From Sclerurus mexicanus (taxonomy: Eukaryota; Chordata; Aves; Passeriformes; Furnariidae): DNA of 64,000 bases. Below the pieces are notes generated by a model that worked only from the letters and a program-made list of their open reading frames with translations, was not told the origin of the DNA and searched no databases. The stretch spans positions 332,202-396,201 of the forward strand of contig VWZF01007012.1 in assembly GCA_013396755.1 (NCBI GenBank), read 5' to 3'. The position numbers and the translations under genes are program-made. Positions 10,301 to 22,300 of this stretch are shown piece by piece. The first letter of the stretch is position 1. Each line of letters opens with the position of its first letter.

Positions 10301-13300
10301 CAAGCTGCAGGACAGCAAAGAAGAGAAACCCCTCTGGCTCCTGGATCCTCAAAATAATTCACTAAACCTGTCACAGAAAACCACTTCTTACCAGCTGGGG
10401 GGAGAATCACATCAAAGGCTGATGCCAGGTTTTTGTCTGCACTTTACACATGTGAAGAGAAGCCACCTGTGCTCTGACATACCAGCTCAGCCCTCCTCTG
10501 GTCTGGTAGAAGGTGTCCCTCCCCATGGCAGCAGGGCTGAAATTAGATGATATTTAAGGTCCCTTCCAACCCAAGCCAATCTGTGATGCTATGACTGCAG
10601 CTAGCAAAGGCTCTGCCCAGCAGCTGGGCAGCTCAGGATAAAGTAAAAACACCTGCTAATGGAGCAGCCGATGCTGGAACCTGCATCAATGATATAGAGG
10701 AAAACAGCAGGAGAGCATGAAGGACGGTGCTAAAAAGCACAAAAGCAAGAGCTGTTGGGCTAAAGGTGAACCAACAGCAACTGGAAGTGTTTGCACCAAA
10801 GCAAAGGCTGCTGTTACCTCCACACAGATTCAGAAGTTGGAGGGTTCTGGGTGATCTCACAATGGTGAGCACTCCTCAGTGCACACTGCAGTGAGAGGGC
10901 AGGAATCGCTGCAGGGACACCAGGGCTGGGCCACAAACACAGCCCCTCGTAAGGAGGGCAGCTGAGCCACTGCTCAAATAAAGCTGCTGCTGCTTTGCAA
11001 CTCCAAGACTGATCCCAAGAGGAACGGCAAAGCTCACTTAGGAACACAGGCCAAGGTCAAGACTCCGTCAGTCTGGATAACAGGCTAGTTAATAGGTTTA
11101 CTGTAGCACTATATGAAAGTCAGTATTAGGTTAGACAGTTAATGTTCCCCACTGCTGTTGTATTTGACTGGGAAAACGTATTGAATTAATTCTTTAATAG
11201 ATTATGCCATTAGCTGGTGAGACTGGCAGCTTCGTTGCACAGAGGCTGACCTTTTGGAATGCTGCTTTATTAGACATTAGAAGCAGCAGCTCTAAATCAG
11301 ACTCCTTGGCTTTGACCAATTCCTGGACATCTATTTGGGTGTTGCCAATAATCCTGGACTGGAAACAATTTCTATCTGGAAAGCTCATAAGCTACCTCCA
11401 AGAAAGCCACTGCTTCTCCCCTGAGAGGAGAAGAAAGGGGAAAACAAAACTGAGGAAATTTAGTACAAATGTGAATTAAAACCAGGAGGAACCATTTTGC
11501 TGCATCAACTAAATTTAGGATGCTCAAATCCAGCTCTGTCTGTCAAATGCTTGGAGAGAAACTGGAATGCTGAGGTGAGAGGGATGTGTATGGTGAGATT
11601 GGTGGGAGAGACCTTCCCCATTCACTCACTTGCTAAAGCAGGGAGGAAAAGAGATCCAGGGATCACTGTGACTTCTTTCAGCTCTTTAAATGCAGGTCTG
11701 GTGCTCCCAAGAGCCCTCCCCTGCCACTTTGCTGCATGGTGCGCACTCAGCACACTTTTCCTGCCTGACTTCTGATGAAACTGAGCTGTTCTGACCTGCC
11801 CTTGATTCAGCAACCACTTCTCCAGCTGAATCACCATACACTGGATTTGCTGGCAAGGAGATATGCTCCTGAAGGGATCTGCCACAGGTGACAGTGGCGG
11901 CTCCACCTTGGGTGACAGCCAGCAGATGTGTTTCACACATACTGGAGCAATCCTGGAAAGCCTTTCCCCTCCCATCGCCAAACATGTCTCTCCCTTATGG
12001 GAAGAAATTGCTACAACCTGATTATCACCAATACGAGATATCTTGCTTTTATTGCAATCTAAAGAGAAATGCTAAAAATAGCCAGAGGAATAAAGAGGAA
12101 GCATTTTTCAGCTGACTTGCAAATAGCAGCTGTCGCAGCCAGCAGGGCCCTGGGGATGGGGGCTGCGGCAGGACCATCACATGCTGCAAAGGGCCACACA
12201 CAAAAGATTAACAGGTGACACTCCTCAGCCTTTTGTCTAAAGGGCACAAAGCCTCCCCTGAGCCAGGGCAGCACAGCCTTTGAACAGCAAAGAGAAATTA
12301 ATTATCTCTTCTCTGGCCCTTTGCCCTCACTAATCATGATTCACTGGCTCTGCTTTGCCACAGCAGAACGAGAATGATTTTAACCAAGTTAAAGATTATG
12401 GGTTTGCTATGGAATTGGTCCTAAGTTGAATGCGACTGTTATTGACCAGAAGGCAGAAAGAGAGCACAGGGAGGTCTCCAGAGCATCAAGGACAAATGAA
12501 AGACATTTTGCTAGAGGATGCTCAGACTGCGTTCCTCAGCTGTAGGTAAGGAGGCAGAGCAGGGACAGCAGAAAGACGACACCCTGGATACTATTGATCC
12601 TGGGATCTCTGAGCCCACCAACGCAGCAGAAACCTGCGTGAACATTGACATCGTCTGCACAGGTAACCAGCTCCCCGCAAGGCTCCAAACCCCATTTCAG
12701 CCACATGAATAAAACAGCCCTTTCTAAGCCTGAGCTGCCCCTGGGCACGGCAACCAGTGAGCACGGCCACCTGCACACCACGGCGGCAGGGACACACCTC
12801 GGGACAGCGGTGACAGCCGCTGTGGCTGCAGCTGTGCCGACACCCACGAGAGGGAGACAAGACCTCGCAGTCAGCACTGGCAGCGGCGCCCGACCGATCC
12901 CAAGGACCCCCACGCTGTCCCCAAGCGGAGCAGGCACCCAGCACCATCCCAGCTCTATGGCACAGATGACCGCCCGCATAAAACCTTTGTGTCTTTTGTG
13001 ACACGTTTATAGGTAGAATAAAACTGTGCGTTCACCCGATCTTAGGAGCCCTGTGCTCCAGGTGGGGCTGAGGTTGCCTAGACCTTTTAAACACAGCATT
13101 CCTAACCCTGATTATTTAGGAAACCTGTGCAGCAGTCTCCGAAGACTGTGCTCCAGCTCTAGCATGCTGTAAGGCCAGGGCATATGGAATCTGTAGTGTA
13201 ATTTAAGAGTGACTTAAAGGCTCTTTGCCAGCTGCTTGCTTCTCTGCTCTTTCAAGGTAGCAGCATTTCCTGACCCACCCCTTGCAAAGAGCTGTGTCCT

Positions 13301-16300
13301 TCCTCTCCTCATGCAAAGCATCATACAGCCCCTTCCTTCACGGCACAACAGCTGCTCTTTATATATGACTGGATGGAGAACCTGCTTTTCAGAATTTACT
13401 TGTAAACTGATCAGGATTTGAATGCCTAGATGGACAACACTGATTTCAATGCAAAATGCTATAAAGAAAACACAGAGCAGCTGTGCCGATCCCTCTCACA
13501 CAGCCTGTGTGGCTCTGCTCAGCTCCTTCCACACCCCCACCCACTGGTGGCTGCACCATTAGCATGCGGAGTGTGTAACAGCACAGACACATTTAGGGAA
13601 AATGTATCATTACTTTTCCTGTCCGTGCGGAGTTTGTCTGACCTCTTTTCTAAATCTATTTTTAAATTGCTTCTGGGACTCTGCATGCCAGGTATCCATT
13701 ATGCTCTTGCAAGTGTCTGCAGAATCAACTTGTCAAAAGCTTGTAAAACTTGTAGGCAATACAGTAAGAATGCATCTCTACAGGTCAGCCAGTCCACACT
13801 CAGGTCCCAAGGGCACAGCAGCCTTATTTACACCATCTTTGACAGCTGCTTGTCTAACCTGTTCTTAAAATCCTTCCCTGAGAGTTTATTCCTGTGCTTT
13901 GCTTTACTTTTCCCTTCTGAATTTTTTTCCAGTCCTTCCTCTTTACACATCAATCCTGAAAACTATTTGTGAGTTACCAGTTTGCAAAACAGACCAACAT
14001 ACTCCATTTCTTTTCCTCCTCCTGATACCATACTTTTGAATTCTATCTTACAAGAGACTCTGAGACTGATCTTGATTGTACCAGCTTGTAATGGCCACAC
14101 ACTGGCTTCTGTGACTGTACAGAAGAAATGCAGAGCAAATGCATCTGCTCCCTTGACAGGCTGGGTGTTACATTTTTTTTGTTCAGGAGCTCTGTCAAGA
14201 GGAAAGAGAATTTTATGTGCTCCCCCTTGGACCAAATCCCCATTCCTGCCTATTACACAAGTTGCACAGCTTGACTGCTGCAGAGCTGCACTGCTCCACT
14301 GCAGTGGGTTCAGCCAGCTAGGGTGGTGGTGAAGCCAGACAGCTTCAACACAGCCCTGCCCTGGCACACCCAGACAACAGTTATTTTCAGGAGATAATAT
14401 TTTTGTCTCATTCTTTTCATTGATTCATTCACAATATCCACACAAACACCTATTTGCCATCATCTCAAGTCTCCAGAAGTGAGACATTCTTCAAGAGTCT
14501 AGGACATACACAGGACATGTCTGAAGCCCAGGGTTTAGAAATTATTCTAAATAATTTGTTCTGTCCTCACAAATATTTTCCAAAAGACTTTTTTTTTGTC
14601 CTCTTAGGACACAAAGTTGCAATTAATAAGCAAGCTGCCTAAACACGACCGTGCACATGAATGGTTTGACTTGCACAGTTGAACTAACAGATTCACTATA
14701 CATCTAACACAGAGAGAAGTTCTCCAGCTCTGTCTTTGAAAACCGGGGACAGCAACACATTCATTCAGCCAGAAGAAATGGGGAGGGGGAAGTCTCCTCT
14801 GAGACTGATAACATATTTGACAGTTATTTTATTCAAGCGTTAAAAAAAACCCCATCAGAACTCCAATTTCAGGGAGCAGTAATGTTCTGTGTAACAACCA
14901 CACTCATCCATATTGCATGTTAACGTCTTTTAAATCGCATCTTACAGTCAGAAGCCAAGTAGATATCTATCAGCTAAGGAGGAAAGCAGAACTTCTTAAT
15001 GTCCATCCCCCTGTCTATAAAATATTTATGATGCATGTGAGGAATTATTAATGGAACACACATCCAACTACATTGCCAGGGGATTGGGCACACAGCCCCT
15101 TACACCCGGTCAAAGTCAATGTGAATGCTGCAGGAGCCTTCACTTTGACTGGGAAGGTTTTCCATGAGCATCTATCCCTGCAGGACCCAAACCCATCCTA
15201 ACCCCACCAACTGCACACCTCTCCTCTGCCAGGCAGTATCTCTGTCTCTGCCTCTCGACAAGCTCTGCTTCTCTCCTGGCCACTCCACTTTCTGTAGCAT
15301 TTTTAGCACTGTGACGTGCTGTCTTATGTGCTGTAACACATTGTACTCCGTTCCCGTATCCGATTCCTTCTGCTCTATGAATTCTGCCACCGAAACAGTG
15401 CTATAAAAACTATGCAGTCAATTCTGTACAAAGACCTCCCCCATCCCCTTCCCCACCTTGCCAGGCGAGCTCCATTTTTAGCAATCACTAGTCATCTCAG
15501 ACTCGTTGAATAAAAGATAGCTACCTGTCTTCAGTGAGCAATTCTGTCAGTTCCCTAAGAGGTTGCTGAAGGTGGGAGTCACTGTATTTACTGCTGTAAC
15601 TGCAGCTCTCAAGGTCACATCCTTTCCAAGCTGTGCTGGTCAAGCTTTACCTGCTGTTGCTCAGCAGGCTGATGAATTTCTTAGTGTGTTACAAAAACAA
15701 TCTCCATGCCTTTCCTGGTTACCATCTCAAAATGCATTGATTTCTTATAGCCTGAACTGTATTAACAACACTTTTCATTACATTTTTTAAAAGGATTTGG
15801 ATAAAAGAAGTCCTAAAGATAATCTGCTATAAAAGAGTCTAGAATCCCCTCAATTTTAGATGCCAAAAAAGAAACATTCATCAAATAGCTGCAACCTGAA
15901 TGAGTTGAATGGTGTGTTAAGGAATCGGGTCTTTTGGTCATTCTTGAATGACAATGGGTAATTTTCGGTGAAGGAAAGTGAAGCTACACGTGGCCACAAA
16001 CCAAGCCAGTATTTCCTCCAGCTTCCTTGCATTTACTGCTCCACACTGAAGCAGAGGAGAGGCAGCTCTCCCAGCCTAAATCTCAGCGTTGTTTCACACC
16101 AGCCCTGTATGCCCAGTGGGAGAAGTGGTACCAGCCATAGCCTGCAGAAACAGCATGAGACAGAACGAAGTCAAGGGGCTTGAGAGTCCTGTGCCATCAG
16201 CACACACTCCAGGCTGTGTTTGCCTCCTGTCTGTCACAACAGAGCCTTCAGGCAGGGCTCAGGCTGGTGCTGCCCTCAACATGGAAAAGAGAGGTGATAC

Positions 16301-19300
16301 AGCTGACAAGGTGCCTCCTTGCTGGACAGGCACACTCTTCTCAGATAATAGAACAATTCTCTAAGTCTTCGCTAGTCACCACCTGATGTGCTTTTCTAAG
16401 GTAGAAATCACCTGAGCTCTCCATAACTTAATCATCTCAGCAGTAGCCAGCAAGAACAAAAATGACATGAGTACAACTCACTAGGCACTATGGCAGCTAG
16501 CAAGCTTTTGTTCCAGGTCCATTTTTGTCTTTCTGCTTCATTTTCAGAAAGAAAAGTGGTTGGCAGGAACAAGTTACACACAAGTCCAGAATCTATTGCT
16601 TTTTGAATGCTGTACATGCTGTCGTGCAGCTGCAGCAAAACCCAGCCAAAACAAGATGTAGATCATGCAAGAGCCAGGATGGAGCTGGGATCTCTGCTGA
16701 ATCTCAGGGGGTTGTTTGTGAGTTATTCCTATATTCGGAATTGTATCCTTGCAGGAATCTTGGTGTCCTGAAACTACCCGACAGGCACTTGCTACAGTGT
16801 GGAACTGTTCTCTCAAGAAAATTTTTAGATATATACATTGAAGAAAATACTCACTGCTGTAGAGATTTGTGGCCAGTGCTAAGACTGGTCTGGATGAACT
16901 ATGAATGGAAACATCTGTGTGTGTGAAACCACAACCAACCTGTCAGCAGCAGATCTGTCCTCCAATGACAGGAGATGGACAACAAGGTTAGAGAACACAT
17001 CACTTCCACAGCCTGTCTGAGGGCAGACTGTAGCCATAAAGATCCCCCAAATAAGGGAACAAAGGTGGCAGCACTGCTTGAGATCAAAAAGAGCAAGACC
17101 CTGAGTTGAAAGATCAGTCAAAAATAGCAGGTAAGTCCTAGAAAGTGTAAGAAAAAACCAGTCCAAGAGCCAGTCTGTTGTGAAGAACAACTCAGCAGAC
17201 ACAGCAAGGGCTTGACAGATGGTGCTCCTGGTCCTCCCTGCAGCACACAATCCATCCTGGCTACAGCCCTGGATGCACGAGGCTTGGTGCCTGCATGGGG
17301 TGGTGAGGGCACGAGCAAGTGAAACCCAGACAAGTGAACGACTGAAAACAGTTTTGTTTAGAATAAACACCTAGTTCCCGTTCTACAAAAACACACATTG
17401 AGTTTTACTGTATTAATTTCCTATACTAGTGCAGAACCACCGTGCAATGTAAAACCTGGGTAATAGGGCTGGAGGACTTTTTACCTGGCAAAAATTTACA
17501 TGAAGCAGTGTGTTGACACTGTCAGCACCAATGGCATGTTGTATGAGCTTAAATTCCAGGAGACATCTTTTAGACAGCTAATCTTCTACATACTTCATCT
17601 TCAGGTAAAAGGGATTATTTTATTGAAGGAGGGCCTAGCATACCTGAAAAGTATCCCCCTGCATAAGATGCTCTCTGTAAGAACACCCCTGGATTTCATG
17701 CACTCTGGTGTTCAAAGGAATTCAGCATTGCTCAAAATCATGGACTTCAGAAAATTCTTTTGACTGTGATACCTTGCACTGGCAGAGCAGCTGTAGCAGC
17801 TGCCACCAACTCGCTGCAACAAACATGAAAGCAGTCAGTCAGCATTGCTTTCTAAAAGCTGTTTGTATGGCTGAGGGAAGGTATTTGGGCCTCCTGCAGC
17901 ACAGATTCACTAAATCTTTGATCATTTCAGTGTGCCACCACCTTTGGAAGTTGTCCTTTTCGTCCCTAAATTGGAAAAGATTGTAAAAACATACAGAAGT
18001 TGAGAAACAAGCCCTCTTGGAAGATGAGGTTTTGAATCCATCTTCTTCCAGGTGCAAACACACCAAAGGGATGCACAGGTGGGAAGAACTAAGGCAGGCT
18101 CACTGTGCTGAAAAACAGATTTTTGACACTCACCCATGAAAACTGTCTCTGACCTGGGAGTATCTGCATCAGTCACAAACCCAGCTTTTATTGGAAAGAA
18201 AAGAAACTCGCCACAGCTAACAGAGATACATGAATCTTCATTTTGCCTCCCCAGGAAGACAGCTACAGCAAATGAGGAAGGTCAAGAGAAATCTGATTTA
18301 GGAGAACATATTTCTGTTCCTCAAAGCTATTCCCCAAACAATTCCATTCTTTGCTGCAGGAAAAGAAAGCAGAGAAACTCCCCTCCCACCATGTTTCAAG
18401 AGAATTGAGTCCTCTTAGCTCTTTGTACTTTCAGCCCTGTTTGCTTATCACTTGTGGCTCAGACAGATAGCTGCAATTCCCACCGGCTTCCCAGAAGAGA
18501 TTAATTATCCCACCTAGGAACAAAGCATCCAGGAACCATTTAATCACACTTTTCAGAGACGTAAGAGAAGAAACTATCCCATCCCTGGCAGAGGCACTGC
18601 CAAGGATGTTCTGGCAACATTCGAGGCTGGAATACCAAATGTTAGGCTTGTTCTAATAAAGACGTTTGGGTTGCAAGACAGGGTTTTCCTTTCTCTGCTG
18701 AGCTGATAGCTACATGGCACCTGCCTTCAGGGTGAAACAGCACTCGTATGGGTGCAATAATTTATTGGCAGAAATACTCTCTCCCCAGGAAAGCCCAGTC
18801 AAAGCAGCTAGCATATGCAATTATAGGACACAGACCATTCAAGGAATTACACCCGTTCCCAGGAGGGTAAGCTACATAAACATAAAAAGGAAAGAATTCT
18901 GCTCTGCATGAAAGCAGATTCTTGCCCCACATTGTCAAGGGACTCAATCACTAATCCTCTGCAACAAGTAGCAGAGGCAGAACTCCAAGCCCCAGGACTG
19001 TGCTGGTGTAGCAGGAATATTTCCCTAGAGACAGCAGCTCACAGAAGAGATAAGGTACATCACAGCTTTGGAGTGACAAGACTGCTATCGCAGCCTGTGC
19101 CTCCTTACTATTTTGAACCTTCAGCACAGATCTATGATGCCTTTCCAGGATTAGCCTACTTCTAAAGCTAAAGAAAGTCTCTCTTAATTTACAGGCTGTT
19201 ACTTATTTAACACCAGAACCACATTAATTGAGAGTGCCTTTGGACTATCCCAGCATTTTAGCTGTACAGTGTTCTTGGAATACCACACAGGACTAGAGAG

Positions 19301-22300
19301 AGCGTACAAAGCAATGCCAAATGTGAAACTTGGCTTAAACAGAGCATGTTTTAGGTATACAAATGTTTTGGCCTCACATCTAGAAGCACAGAATCTGATG
19401 GTATATTTTGCCTTCTTTTTTATATACTGTGGTTTTTTGCTTCTAAAGATTCCCATGAATGGCCATCTTAATAAAAATTATTAAAATCTCCATATATGGA
19501 TTCAAGTAATGCAAATACAAAAACCAGAATTGGAGACAAGTCAGCTCCCAAAGTTCTGGCCTAAAGACTCCTGCTTTGCATTCTGGTATAAAGCCTAAAC
19601 GCAACAAAGTGTGTCATAACTTCTAGGGTCAAAAATCTTTTCACAAACACATTCTTTTAGGACACTGTAACTCACATGAATAAAATAAAGCTTGTTACCA
19701 AAGTATACACAGACTTCTAAATATGTATTTTGATATGATTTTGCTATGTGCTATAATGTATTGTTACTTTCACCCTTTTCCGCACCTTGGCACTTTCCCC
19801 TGCTCCAAACCAAAGGGCTACTTTGAAACAGGGGAAATGTACAATATTGTGCAATATTAAAAACTACTGGCTTATAATTTATGACCAGTAATGAGCCTCA
19901 GCTATTCACCCTGAATCATTCTTTCAAAGGCAAAGTGGTTAAAAGTAATGGGTATCTGTTTCAGCTCAGAATAATGAGGATACTAAAAAAAGTATATAAA
20001 CAGGCTAAAGTACGTGCCAGCTATGCAGAGAGATCTGCTCTAATTGAATGGGCAGTACACCTGCAGCATAAGCAAGTCAGAAAAACACATCATCCATCAC
20101 GCTGGAAGGAAATTAATGGGTATAACGACAGTGCATCCCACGAGTGATTACCCAGCTCTCTTTTGATGACTTACTTTCCCTCTGATCCGTAGCTGTTCAT
20201 GCTGTCCTCAATGGACTCGTGGCTGGCTTGACGGACGGTCCGGCTGGGCATTTCCACAGCCAGCCCAGTCTCTGTGCTCCTCTGGATGGCTCCTTTCAGT
20301 CTCCGACCATCGCCATCTAAGAACACAAGGGGAGAAAGGGCAGTCAGCCTCTGTTCCCAGAGCCTTTTGCAATGACAGAGCCAAGGAGAAGCAGGGAAGG
20401 TCTTTCAAAAGACCAGCCTGGCATCTGGCAGCCAGGCAGTACTTTGCTGTCAGACAGCATTTCTTTACTCAGTCCTGCTTCATCAGCAGCTCCCAGTCAT
20501 GTATGGAACAGACTCAGCGCTCCGCCAAGCCAGAGCCCAGCAGATACTCAAAGCATACACAGCACCTTACCTACTCCAACCATTTGTACCAATTAATTAT
20601 CCATGGAGCAGGCACACACACCACCTGGCTACACCCGAAGCTACCCAGTCAGGGAACATAGCAGTAGTGACCACAGGCACAGCTGAGGTGCACGGCCTGA
20701 CCGTGTCTCAAAGACTTCCCCAAATTCCATGTTGCTGCCTCAGGTTGTGTGGAACAGCAAAGTGTGGCAGGTCCTGGTGTGCATCAAGGGAGTAGAGGGG
20801 AGGAAAAGCCCATGCAGCACCAGAGGTGCTGGGAAGGCAGGAGCCCTCCCAGACGGGCTACAGGGGAATAGTTGGGCACAGCCAAAACGTTCCCTGGTGG
20901 CACCAGAAAGGCACCAGGAGTGGAAAACCCTGGAGAAGACTATTCCCCTTGGTAGACGCCCTCAGCTACAGCATAAAGGGAATTAAGTAGGTTCTGGCTC
21001 CTCCTGGGTACAGTCTTCAGAGGCTCAGCCCTCTGAAATTAACAGCTGCTATTTTCATCCTCCATCTCTAGCAGTCTGTTTCCCAGAACAAACCATGTTA
21101 TGTAATGAATATGTAATGAATACCATCACTATTAATTGCTGTAGCTGGTGTTAGGAAGCTCCAGATTTCATCCCACATAGAGCACTCATCCTGAAACACA
21201 TCTGCTACAAGTTTTCTGAACAAAGTAGAATTATCTAAACCCTCTAAAGATGCCTGGCCATTAATGTGAATTCAGGCAACAAACTCTGACCCACAGTTCT
21301 CCTGGAAACCCACCACTTTTTGAGTACCACCCCTGGAGAAGAAATGACCCAGCTACTGAGTCTAGAGAACTCAGGATCCCCAAATATTAAAGAAAGCAAG
21401 TCTTTCACAGAATCACAGCATGGGCCAGGTTGGAAGGACCACAGTGAGTCATCTGGTCCAACCTCCCTGGTCAAGCAGGATCATCTTAGACCACATTGCA
21501 CAGGATCACATCCAGAGGGTTCTTGAATATCTCCAGTGGTGGAGACTCCACAATCTCTCTGGGCAACCTGTTCCAGTGCTGGGTCACCCACACAGAAAAG
21601 AAGCTCTTTCTCATATTCAAGTAGAACTTGTGCATCACTTTCCAAACTATTTTGGAAATGTGAGCATGTCTAAAATACACAAACTCTGTTATTTGTGTAG
21701 CAGGCTGCTTCATCTGTAATACTTTTCTTTAGACCTTTGTGTGAGCAGGCACTTTGAGTAAAGCATCAGAAATGCTTCCTATCCTACTTTTCAAATTTTA
21801 TCTATCCTGAAATGCAAAGACAAAAAATCTCCTATAAATACAGCTATAAAGTACCTTTTGCTATGGTATCATGAGGTCTCCAACTGGGTTAATGCGTTGG
21901 CCCCAGGGCTCTGCACCAGCTGCTGTCCCCACATATGGTGCAGCATGTGTACACGTGTCCCTGTGGGCTAAGGGGATGGAATGTGCATGTTCTGGGTTAA
22001 CATTAACTACAGTTTGTATTGTTTGTGTGCCTTGAGCAATGTACAAAGCACATTGTATAAATCAGGAAGTTACACAAACGTAAAACATATTTTTCAATGT
22101 GCTTTCAAAATCCAAACCTTCAGGCAAGAATTACAAATATGGGCATCAACAAAAGCAAAGCCCTGTGAAATGGTCCTGCCTATTCTCCCAACCACGGCAG
22201 AGCAGCTCCCTCTGACGCACCTTCTAAAGCCTTGTACAGCTCACTGGAGCCTCTGATGGGTTTGTAGGTTCCTTTCTGGAGCATCCCACAGCCTTGCAGG

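Larger units (their letters stand above)
7493..20174 (-). other. RIMS4 intron 2 (phase 2), 12.7 kb
   Basis: Large GT-AG intron. Contents: a (CA)6 run at 7950-7961; a palindromic AP-1/MAF-type site at 8719-8729; an AT-rich, conserved-looking block at 8765-8930; a CR1 tail at about 10495-10592; AT-rich blocks at 11075-11300 and 12285-12450; a CpG-dense patch at 12690-12990; an ancient CR1 remnant at 13745-13960; and a hairpin-like ancient repeat at 15105-15153. From 15.5 to 20.1 kb I see nothing beyond ordinary intronic DNA. No coding exon of another gene was recognised. Confidence 0.93.

Noticed and set aside
12792..12810. RE1-like string CACACCTCGGGACAGCGG
   Set aside because: The spacing between halves is off by one and the left half is poor. 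The site at 42842 is better, though also weak.
13430..13972. A 180-codon open frame on plus
   Set aside because: It overlaps an ancient CR1 remnant, has no recognisable domain and no splice context.
16879..17370. A 163-codon minus-strand frame in intron 2
   Set aside because: No similarity to any family I know, no good splice pair in phase, low-complexity composition.
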